From Diphasiastrum complanatum (lineage: Eukaryota; Streptophyta; Lycopodiopsida; Lycopodiales; Lycopodiaceae): DNA of 64,000 nt. Under the pieces are notes generated by a model, which made no database searches, was not told where the DNA came from, and was given only the letters and a program-made list of their open reading frames with translations. This document shows positions 25,701-37,700 of this stretch, piece after piece. Within the stretch, counting starts at the first letter, position 1. Each line of letters opens with the position of its first letter. The translations under genes were made by a program, and so were the position numbers. The stretch covers positions 45,434,050 to 45,498,049 of the forward strand of contig CM055097.1 in NCBI GenBank assembly GCA_029204225.1, written 5' to 3'.

Positions 25701-28700
25701 TAATATGTCCAAATGGCCTAATAATGAATAATAAGGCCAAAGGCCAACCATATAGTCTGAATGTCACTAATGAATAAAAAAGGGCCCAAGGCCTGCTTAT
25801 GCATAAAGTAAAGTAACTGTAAATGTAAATGGACGCGGCGAATGTAATGAGCCGAGTCCATAACTCTCCCCGACACAAAAAAAAGACCCAACTGCCGAAA
25901 AGATAACCGGATCAAGTAGCAGCAAGCCCTGGTGCATCAACAGCTAGAGGAACATCTGATGTAGAGGAATCAACAAGTGCAGCAAAAGCACGAGCCTGAT
26001 CCGCAAGTAATGGTGTATGATAAAACACATCAATAGGCTCCCATGTAGCCTCCTCAATAGGACGACCATCCCACTGGACCAAAAACTGAATCTGCCGGCG
26101 GCGTTGACTATGGTATAGACGGACCTGTAATATAGCAGCAGGTAAAAATGGAAATAACTCTGGAGCAGTAGGAAACTCAGCATCACAAGGAGCGTCATCC
26201 TCAATAGCAGCACATAATAAACTGACATGGAATACATCACAGGCGCGTGTGGAAGCAGGAAGCTGTAAGCGATATGTAACTGGACTAAGAACCTCCACAA
26301 TGCGATAAGGCCCATAATAACGTGGTGCAAGCTTCTCAGTAGAAGCATGGCCCTGGACAAAATGATGACGTGCAAACCGTAAGCGTAGATAAACCATATC
26401 TCCAAGCTGAAACTCAACATGGCGGCGGTGACGATCAACTGAGGTCTGATAACGCTGCTGAACATGCTGTAAATGAGAACTGGCCCTGAGTAATAAGCTC
26501 TCCAGCACCTGATAGAAAAGATGCAAGTGTAACAGGTGTATCCTCAAGAGGAAGAGGAATGCCAGGTAAAAGAGGTGCATAGCCATGAGATAATAAAAAT
26601 GGAGAGACACCTGTGCTGGTACTAACAAAGCTATTATAGCTATACTCTGCTAAACATAAATGCTGATCCCAATCCTTCCTTGAAGGAGTAACAAAATGGC
26701 GTAAATAATCCTCAAGGATCCTGTTAAGGACCTCAGACTGCCCATCAGAAGTAGAATGATAAGCAGAACCCATAAAAAGCTAAACATCCAAAATACGCAT
26801 AAGCTCTGTCCAGAATATAGATGTAAACTTACTATCCCGATCAGAAAGGATAGTACGAGGAAATTTATGCAAGCGGAAAATCTCTGATAGGAACAAACGT
26901 GCACACTGCTTTGCTGTGATAGTACTGCAAACTGGGATAAAATGTGCCTGTTTCGAGAACCTGTCAACTACCACCATACATGAATCGTGACCACGCTGGG
27001 TATGGGGAAGGCCAAGGATAAAGTCCATAGATATATCAGTCCACTGGCGATGAGGAATAGGCCAACTCTGGAGCAAACCAGCAGATTTAGAACGGGAGTA
27101 CTTATTACGAAGACAGAAAGGGCAGGTACGAATAAGTACAGCAAGCTCAGATCGAAGAGAGGGCCAATAGAAATGGTCTTTGAGACGAGCATAAGACTTC
27201 TGAAAACCAAAGTGACCCCCAACAGGAGAGGAATGAGCATCCGACAACAACTGGGAACGGATACCCAAAGAACTAGGGATACAAAGAGAATCATAATGAT
27301 AAAGACGATTGTCAATAATGGAGTAAACCTGATGAGGACTGGACGAAACAGGTGGGGCAGAACTATAAACATCACGAAAATCAGAACATGTAAGGTATGC
27401 TGTAGGTAGAGCATCAAACCATGGAGGAATAGTAGAAACGAGTGTATTTAACAAAGCTGGAAGACGAGATAATGCATCAGCAGCAGTGTTAGCACGACCA
27501 GGACGATACAATATGGAGAAATTAAAAGACTGTAAAAACTGCAACCAACGAAATTGACGATCACTAAGGTCACGTTGAGAAAATAGATAACGTAAAGACT
27601 GGTGATCAGTAATAATGTCAAATGGGACTCGATACAGATAATGACGCCACTTCTTAAGAGCATAGATAATAGCAAGAAGCTCTTTCTCATGCACAGAATA
27701 ACGTTGCTCATAAGAGCGAAGACGACGCGACTCATAAGCAATAATACATTGTGACTGGCAAAGTAAAGCACCCAAACCAACATTACTAGCATCAGTCTCA
27801 ACAAGAAACTTCTGATCAAACTGTGGTAAACACATAACGGCAGCATCAACAACAGCACGACGAAGAGTATCAAACGCTGTCTGACAATCAGGAGTCCACA
27901 GAAAAGTACTAGACTTCTTCAAAAGTGCATGAAGAGGAGCTGCGATAGTGGAAAAATGAGGAACTGGACGACGAAGGTGAGTGGCTAACCCAAGAAACAT
28001 ACGAACATGATGAATATCAGTAGGTATAGGCCAATCTTGGATGGCCTGAACCTTATGAGGGTCCAGACGAATGTGACCATTACAAATAAGAAAACCAAGA
28101 AACTCGATCTCAGAAACAGCAAAAGAACATTTAGACAACTTAGCAAATAACTGGTGGTGTACAAGTAACTGAAAGACCGAGGAAAGATGGGCAACATGCT
28201 CAGCAAGAGACTGACTAAAAATAAGAATATCATCAAAATAAACCAAGACACAATGACCAAGAAGCGGACGTAAGACGTTATTCATCACATTCTGGAACGT
28301 AGGAGGGCCATTAGTAACACCAAAAGGAAGCACACGAAATTCATATAAACCAAGATGAGTACGGAAAGCAGTCTTATGTTCGTCAGAAGGGTGCATCCTG
28401 ATTTGGTAATATCCAGAACGAAGGTCTATCTTGGAAAAGATTTCAGAGGTACTTATTTAAAGCACGATAATCAATACAAAGGCGTTTGGTACCATCTTTC
28501 TTATTAATAAGGAGAACAGGAGCACCAAAAGGGCTGTGACTAGGAACAATGAGACCCTGATCTAACAAGGCAGTAATATGGAGCTCAAGCTCATCACGCT
28601 CAGATCGAGACATACGATAAGGGGGACGGGAGGGAGGAGCAGAACCAGGACGCAAATCAATATGATGGTTCACGTCACGTAATGGTGGTAGCGTCGTAGG

Positions 28701-31700
28701 TTCTGAAAAGACAAAAGCATACTGATGTAATAAGTCAGAAATCACCTGAGGAACAGCTGCTGGTGTAGAAATTGGAGGAACTGGTACTGCCCGCTGAACA
28801 CATAATAAGGCAGCACAATGAGCCTTCGGCAGGCTGCGAATAAACTGCTTCCCAGTAATCAACTGGAAGTCTCCCTGAGAATCAATGCCCACAAGTGAGT
28901 GTGTAACTGCATCATGTACAAATGTCAATGTCTACTGTGTCAAGTCCAGTGTAACGGCTCCAAGAGATGCAAACCAATCAGCACCAAGGATAAGATCATA
29001 ACGCTCCATAGGGATAATGTAAAGATCTGCCCGTCCAAAGAAATCTCCAATGCGGTATGGTAAACGCTGAAACATCTGAGAACTAGGAAAAGAATGAGAA
29101 ACAGCAACCTCAACTGTGAGAGGTACCGGCCATCGCAGCGCCCCTTTCAATACATATCGCCGCTATACTTGCCTCCTGCAAGGACGGCCCCTCCACAGCC
29201 AGTTCCTCCGCCAGCAGCAGCCCCACGGGCACACACTCCACGGACCTATCCTCCACTATCAACTGCACAGGGACACCCATCTTTGGCTTCTCTATCCCAG
29301 CCGGCCTCAGCTTGGGCCCAGCCTAGCCAGCCAGGTGATCTGCATGGGGGTGATGAGGCATTGACAGCTCCCCTCGTCCGCAAGAGACCAGGAAGGCCCA
29401 AGGGTGCACCGAACAAGAAAGGCAGAGCACAGAAATAGCCAGGGAAGAGAGGACGACCTCGCAGGGCCCCGGGTGCAGGTAAAGGTGCAGTATCACAGCT
29501 AGCTGGAGCAGGTCTAGTCGGTTTGGCTTGCTTGGGGGCTGATGCGGAGGCAGATTGGGAGGATGAGGATGACGAGTCCTCGTCCTCGGATACACAACCC
29601 ATGCCAGTTCCAGACAGGCATAGATATCAGTTGCGAGAGTCAGCTCGGGGCCCTAAGTTGTCTTCGGAGCATTCGTCTGAGTTAGAGCCAGAGCATTGAT
29701 TGTAGCTCTGTTATTTTATTTTTAGCAGTTTGATATCATGTTCCATGTTTGGCGGCCAGATGGTCGAACACTGTAGCAGACCATTTTCCATATTATATCC
29801 AGTGTTGGACAGTGGTATCAAAATAACAATACATATCCCGCCACATACGGCTGGGGCTGTTCTTTACACTGTGTTAAACACTAAATGTTGCCTCATCTTA
29901 TGCCGAAAACCACATAACAACAGCCAGCCACATACGGCTGGATCCTATCCATTGTAAACATTTCTACGGATCCTCCACAAACTCCTCGCCCTCGTCAGGT
30001 GCATTGTTCTGTCGCTCTCACTCTGCCTCCCGGTTAGCCCGAGCTGCCTCCTGGTTAGCCTGACGGCGGGCAGCCCTTTCCCTGACCATGATGAGCTGCC
30101 GTCGTGTGAAGTTCATTCCGATCTGCTCATCCAAATCCAGCTCGACAGCGGGGGCGGGGGGCACAGCGGGGGCTGGGTGCTCCGGCTCCGGATTTCTCTG
30201 CCGAGCCTGTCGCAGCATCTCTGCAATGTCTGCCTCTTGCTTCCGATGCCTTTCATTGTGCCTTCGGACATCTTCCTCGAGCTTCCTCCTAGCTTCGCCC
30301 TCAGGCCTTGGTGGTATGCGCTCTGCCATCTCACGACACCCTGTTTCTCGAACTGGCTCTCACTGGCTCTCACAGCCTCTCACAATGCCTCTCACAATGC
30401 CTCTCACAACCTGTCTCTCACAGCCTCTCACAGCCTCGTGAGTGCCTATTTAACCCCACAGCTTGTTTCCCCATGTGCAGCTGTTGATGATCCCTCCATG
30501 TGCCCTTGTACCTGTCCCCATTTGTTGCTCCCCCACGTGCTGTACTCTGATACCATAATCTCTACAAAGGTTGATATATTTGCATTCGTGCCAACTGCCA
30601 GTTTTCAGGTTCTGCAATGCAATAGATCTATAGAGCAACTTTAGCTGGAAGGCTGACCCATTGAGGGAGCTGGGAGCCCATTGATTTTTTTTCTTAGGCA
30701 CCTTGGTTATAGCATCACACTCGGACTCTTCCTTCTCTAATCATTTCCTAGCAGCCAAGATTCAAAGCAAACATTGAGGACACTGTCTTTGTTAAGTAGA
30801 AGAAACTTACAAACATCTAATCAAGGCTTATTGGCTTATCAAGTAGTTTTTGAGGATTCCTTAGGTATATATTAACCTCTAAAGCCCAATCTGGTCACTT
30901 TGTCACAAGGTCAAGGACCTAAATGTATTTCTTAAAGGACCAAACTTATGGAGCCCAACCTTGAAGGGAGACTTAAAATCATGTGTAAGAACCTATAGAG
31001 CATGAATGGTTCTTTATTTAATCATTTTTTATGATAGAGATTGGGGGTTTCTTGGAGGGACAACGGTTTTATCCTAGAAATTGTGGATTGCTTGAAATTC
31101 AAGAATTGCACGGTTGATGCTAGTGCCACTTCTGTTCTGTTATGTTGAATTCGAATAAGATTGTTGGCTACACTCATTTTTCTTGAAATTTCCTCTGATG
31201 AAGAGATTGATGTCCTCTAATTGCACAACTATAGATTGAATCAGCAACTGATGGAATTGCTTTAACTCCTTACTTGTAGCTTAAACTCAATTTAAGCGAG
31301 TTGATTGAAAGCTAACTAGCGTAAGGTCTCCATATTGTTGTATCTTTGAGGTTGAGAACTTAGCTTGGACTTGTAGCTTCTTAGAGCTTCAAATATGGGA
31401 TTATTTAAACCAAATTGGAACATTGCAAGAGGTCTCAATATAATTCTATATCTTTTTCAACAATTGTCTCATATACTAATTTTGGCTAGTGGTAATTTTT
31501 TTTGTGAGCAGCTATGACGATCTTGGTGTGCAGAAGATCTTACCAGACACCGAATTTATACGTCTTTGGCGGGATAAGATAGAAGCAGTAATTTTTACAC
31601 ATGGCCATGAGGATCATATTGGTGCATTGCCATGGGTATATCCTCTTTCAATGTAGACAAATAGTTCTTCATGTATTAATGTGAAGTTTTGAAGAATCTG

Positions 31701-34700
31701 CTTGCGGTCATAATATATTTATGGGAGACGATAGGATGAATATCGTGATCTTCTTTCAAGAAAGCTGAATGTTGTAATGCTTTGAACTTTATTTATGGGC
31801 CTTTGAAAGGTTATCAGAATTTTTAATTTTTCTATTCAAAGCCTGATGATCATGGGCCATGTACTTTGTCTAGAATGTAGATGCTTGGACGTTTTTTAAA
31901 AATTTGGTGTGCTAAGTATTTTTATTGCTATGCCTCTCTTCTTACTTTTGACAACATAAATTTGGCGTGACTAAGTGTTTTTATTGCTATGCCTTTCTTC
32001 TTACTGAAAGAAATTTACATCAATATGATTGGTTCTCCAAAGAGAAACCCAAATGCTAGCAAGATCAACCTATAATAAGTCCAATTTGATGATCAATAAA
32101 CTGATTATAGAGGAATGGTGCTTTATATAGATTTGCTAGCTAGCTTGTGCCTTTTATAAGAACATAATCATGAAAATAAAGGGAAAAAGATGCTATTTGT
32201 TTCCAAGGTCCTAAATGCAAGTTCAAAATGTTGAAAGTAGTGAATGGGTAGTTTTGATAAAATCATCCACAAAACATAGATAGTTGCACTTGTAAAAGCT
32301 CAGTTCAATATTTAACAATAACTGAATGATAATCTCCACCATAATCTGATCTCGTTGAACCGTAGTCTCTCAGAACAATAAGTGAGCTGATGATGAAGTT
32401 ATATGGCCTAGCTATGGATTTTCAGGGCATGAATCAGGGACACCTCTAGAGTGTGAGTTAATAGCTTATTAATGAGTAAATTTTAATATTAAATGTTATT
32501 TAAGAAATGGTGGGTCCAAGCACCTACATTGTATGGTCCAAAACTTTATGTTTTTTTGGAATGGTTTGAATCTTCTCCTAGTCTAACTTATTTTAGAGGC
32601 TTTAATCGATTCAAATGTTCTAGGATTTGAATATTTTGGTAGTTTAACACAACCTTCAAGTTCACCCTATTAAAAGGCTGCCATGTCCATCCACTCTCAC
32701 GTAGGTTGACTACATAAAAGTGTAGGTGTGTTAAATATCCTTTAGGGGATGAGGTCCCTGTTGAGCTCATAGAGCCACAAGTGCTTTTAAATGAATAGAA
32801 GTGGCTATTGTTGGAAATTAAGCCCACAGTTTCCTCCTTGAACTCAGACGGCCGAACCATTTGAAGAACGATTGCATCGGGCTTCCGACTGATTTTCATC
32901 CATGGATCAAAGCATAAAGGGTAACCAATCCTATTGTTTTCACATTTGAATGTGAAGTTTAAGTTATTTGAAGAACATTGAAGACCTAGCCATCTTCAAC
33001 GTCTTCAACAAAATCAGTCTTTTCTGCACAGTCTACAGAAATGAACTGTTTTTGCACAGCTTGCAAAAATACACGGAACTTGCCCACAGACAGAAACCGT
33101 AAACAACAGCAAAGTCCTGCAAACGGCTTCAACGAAGGGACCGAAGGCAACCACAAGCCACCGCCAAGGCAATGGCTGCGATCTACCGCACCGAACTGTA
33201 TGAGTCAACCTTACGATTGTAAGCGAAGACTAGAGTGACAAGCCACCGCAAGGAACCGCCAAGGCAATGACTGCGATCTACCACACCGAACCGTGTGAGT
33301 CAACCTTACGGTCACTATACGAAGACCAAAACCGAAGGAACCACAAGCTACGTCTTGCGACAAACGTTGCGACCGTTACGAACCGCCAAGCCAACATCAC
33401 GGTTCACTTACGGCTTCTACGACGACGCAACTTCACGCTCCCGAAGCGGACCTTAAACCTGATTGATGTACGATCTGTATAGATGTTGTTGTACGTTATT
33501 TCACGACCAAGTACATAGTTCAGATTAAAGTAGTCTTGTAATTATAGATTAGTTAAAACGATTCTTGTAACAAACAAGAACAATGTGTATAAATACGTCT
33601 CCAGCTCTCATTTAGAAATAAGCGAGAAGAGGGGAAGATCCGTAATCAATTTGTTGCTCTCGCTTCATTACAAGCACTGAATGTAATATACAAGCAACAC
33701 TTCTTCATCATCTGTGTTTTATGTGGATGTCTGTGTGTTGTGATTTCATTACATCAATCTATTTGCTTGTTTAGCTCATTCACTCAATCTGAGAGATCAC
33801 GGACGTCTCTGACTCCTCAGCATCTGATCAGACGACGGCTGTCTTTGACGCCCGAGGAACAAGCTCAATCGTTTTGCACCATTATTCCGTGTTCAACCTT
33901 CTGTTCTAAAAAATTGACAGTAACTCCAACACTCTTCGGTGGATGTGTTCAGACTAACGTTTGAACACGCATTCGTTTTTAACTGGTCCTACACATCGAT
34001 TCAGGAGCTGTTCCACACTATTTCTTCTTCCTCCCGTTTCCGATTTCCAACATTGGTATCAGAGCATTCTGTTCTATCCTACCAGTGTTTAGTTTCTTCA
34101 ACTGGTATCAGAGCCCAGTTAAATAAACCGAGAGATTATCTATTTCTATTACTGTCAGTATGTCTCTTACCGGTAACTCCTCATCTTCTTCATCCAACGA
34201 AGTTAAGATCATTGATAAGTCCAATCTAACTTCTACATCTGGAAGTTAAAACTCCATGCTGATAGATAGAGACCTTTGGGATGTTGTAGACGGGTTTGAC
34301 CCAAAACCAGACGACGATAATCAGTTAGCGAAGGCTTCGAAGGTCAAAGACAAGAAGGCCCCTAGCATCGATCACTCTGAATCTGGCCGACTCTCAAATA
34401 TCTCATGTTACCACCTGCAAGTCTTCCAAGGAAGCACTAGACTTGTTATCAAATCTGTATGAGACTCAAGATGTAAACACACGGTTACACCTTAGAAGGA
34501 AGTTCTTTACACTTAAAATGTTTGATTCTACAGCCATCACTTCTCACATCAATAACTTCAAATCTTTATTAGATCAATTATCTACTGTAGGATGTGCTAT
34601 TCAAGATGATGACACTGTCATCACCTTGCTTTCTTCTTTACCAAAGTCCTAAGAGCACGTTGTTGTGATGATCTCCACTCAAGCTGAGCTGACTCTTCAA

Positions 34701-37700
34701 AAGGTCATCGGTCATCTTCTTCAAGAAGAAATGCGGAGGAAGACCAATGATCTGTCCGTCAAAGACAAGTCCCTGGCTTTATTCACCAAGAAGAAAAACA
34801 ATTCCAAGGGCAAGAATCAAGTGCAGCAGCACAACAGAAGCCTCATACTCAATCAGAGAGCAGTGGATCGCGCAAGAAGCTCTTTTGCAGGTACTATAAG
34901 AGGGCAAATACGAAATCAAAGAGTGTCGCATTCGCATCTACAACGAGGCCAAGAAGCAGCAACACCAATAGCCGAATTCCGCCAATGCGGCGTGGAGCAA
35001 ATTTCTGATGTAGACAAACCATTAGAATTGTTAATGGCTTACAACAAAAGTAGCAACGAAGACTATGACTGCTGGTATCTGGACAGTGGCGCAACCCTAC
35101 ACATGACTCCCTGAAGGAAGTGGTTTATCGAATACGAAGCTTGTACCAGACAACAATTCATCTATCTTGGAGATTCAAGCACCATCCGCGTTGAAGGCAA
35201 AGGAACAGTGAAGATTCTTTTCAAAAACAATCTTTCTATTTCTGTTCCAAATGTTCTTCACGTACCTCAGCTATCCAAGAATCTGTTATCGATTTCAAGG
35301 ATAACTGATGAGGGCTACACTGTTACTTTCTCATCTGAACAATGTACAATCTTTGATGAAGACACTACCACGAGTACCTGCACTAGAGTCAGAAATTTAT
35401 ATGTACTATGTGACTTAGTTGTCGTGCTATACTATGGCATAGTCGATTTGGACACGTGAATACAAGGATTACTTTCTTACATGCATGTAATAATTTAGTT
35501 GATGTATTGTATTTCCCTCTTTCATTAGATAGGAAATCATTTCTCTATGAATCTTGCATCTATGGCAAACACTCTAGAAGCAAATTTCTCAGAACACATT
35601 CCATTAAGACAAAACATGTATTAGATCTTGTACATAGCGATTTTGGTGGTCCAATGCCAACTCCATCCTTAGGAGATGCACTCTATTTCATCATCTTCAT
35701 AGATGATTATTCTAGATGGTCTAAGGTCATGTTCATAAAGCACAAATTAGAAGCCTTTGAATGCTTCAAGAAGTTCAAGGCCATGGTTGAGACCCAAACA
35801 TCTAATAAGGTGAAAGCACTCCGAACTGATGGTGGCGGTGAATACCTCTCCAATGAGATGTCCGACTATCTAGCTAAGCATGGCATTCGAAGGCAGTTTG
35901 CAACCGCCTACACGCCTCAGCAGAACGGAATTGCAGAAAGGAAGAATCGAACGCTTCGTGATTCAGCCAGATCTATGCTGCATCAATCACACTTACCTGC
36001 GAAATTCTGGTCAGAAGCTACTGCCACAGCCTGTTATGTTCAAAACAGATCCAGCACCAAAGCCGTCCATAACAAGACTCCTTATCAAGTATGGCATGGA
36101 CACAAGCCGAGTGTCATCCATCTAAAAATCTTTGGTTGTATATGTTTTGTTCATGTTCCTAAAAAGCTTAGGATGAAACTGGACGAGAGGTCAAATTGAT
36201 GTATTTTCATTGGCTATCCTGATGAACATAAAGCTTATGAAGTTTATGATCCATCCACCAATGTAGCATTTGTCTCTAGGGATGTAATCTTCAGGGAAGA
36301 TACATTATATGACTTCAAACAACCATTGATAAATGATATTGTGTCATTTCATCCTATTTTACACAACATAGAATTTGACGTTTCTTCTATAGAACCTGCA
36401 GCTACAGCTACAGAAGCCGAGCAGCTGACAACTAGACCAGACCAAGCTAGCTCGAGCAGATTTGAACAAATTCAAGAAGAAGCACCACTTAGTAGGGTAT
36501 TGCTCAATTGTGATTAGAAGGTTGGTGTTGTTGGGTTGCTATAGCTACTTGTAGTAAGAGCGAGCCTGGTCATAAAGATGCACCGGTGTCTTTGGATTAA
36601 AATCAGTTAATTCTTTCTTGCAGAGATCTTCATAGGTGGATAATAGTTCATTAGGTAGAGAGGCTGCTATAGGTTGGAGTTAGATCAACAACGGGGGCAT
36701 CACCATTGGTGGTGGGTGGAGAGGGGGAATGTTGCCAAAAGACAATAAGAGGTGGTGGGATGGGGCTGTGTCTTGCGTTCATTTCTAAAATGAGATCAAT
36801 TAGGTAGCAATCATGATGGAGTGACCAGCAAGTGAACATTGACAGAAAATGGGAAACATCCTGGACGACAAGGGAGCCTCGCAGGAAATGTGTTGCTATT
36901 AGGTTGTGTTGGAATGGCACAGGGAGGTGTATGTGTGGCGTCGAGGCGGTGGGTAGGAGGTTATCTTGAATATACTGCATACATGGAAGATCTTGCAAAT
37001 GCACTTTGGAGGTCATTTTTCCACTTCATCTTTTTCATTTGTTTTTGCATCTTTTGTCCAAGCTTTTGCATTAGTCTTCCTACAATCGCACTTCACAATA
37101 TGTTTTTTAAACATCTAGAGGTAAGATTTCTTGCCTTTTCAAAATCGGCCTTTACAAAATTAGAAGAATCAGCTTTTCAGGTGGTTCAAAATTGGTCTCC
37201 GGGAAAAAGTCGACTTTTTTTTTTAATGTCAATTTTCTTATAAAAAATGTTAAAAAATCTAGAAAACAATGCTCTGTCTCGCATTTCACACAATTTACTT
37301 CTTAGTACTACTTAAATGTTACAGAATATTCACTCACAATTGCTGACTCTTGAGTTCACACAATAGTCGACTACATTTGTCAAAATTCAAATAGAAATAT
37401 AACCATGATACAAAATCACTAAAATCATGATTCGTACTCAAATATAACCATGATCCAGTTAACATTATACACAAGATTCGAACTCAAATATAATCCCGAT
37501 CCATTATCCATAATAGAGTCAAACTGGGAGAAAATACCTCACTCGTGAGTAATCAGGGCCATGAACATAATTCCAATTCTTTGACCTTTGGAAGAGGCCA
37601 AACTTTTTCAAAACGGAATTGTGATTTTTTTAGGAAAGAATCACGCAGTGAAACCTTATTTAAAGGTTAGGGAGATCAAAAGTCGGCTACATGAAGATGC

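Larger units (their letters stand above)
25449..29121 (-). mobile_element. Ty3/gypsy chromodomain element, antisense, 5'-truncated
   Basis: Minus-strand element lying between two parts of hAT copy 2. The LTR or 3' untranslated part is at 25449-25890; candidate LTR starts are TGTCGGGGAG near 25876 and TGGACTCGGC near 25861. Going up the element come a chromodomain/integrase C-terminus, integrase, RNase H, RT and half a protease. The 5' LTR, primer site and gag are missing. It ends in mid-protease at the hAT junction. Confidence 0.82.
18354..31511 (+). other. RNJ intron 2 (13.2 kb)
   Basis: Bounded by gtaagt at 18354 and gcag at 31511, splitting an Asp codon. It contains a LINE end, two hAT copies and a gypsy element. 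18354-18800 and 30560-31511 show no feature. The splice phase is kept across all this inserted DNA. Confidence 0.9.

Noticed and set aside
30544-30555. Complement of a tRNA-iMet primer site next to the end of hAT copy 2
   Set aside because: Twelve bases match with one mismatch, but no LTR end (TG) follows and the internal side is hAT sequence, so chance is likely.
36651-37016. Antisense 121-codon frame as a gene
   Set aside because: No domain, no splice context and no second copy; probably chance or decayed retroelement.
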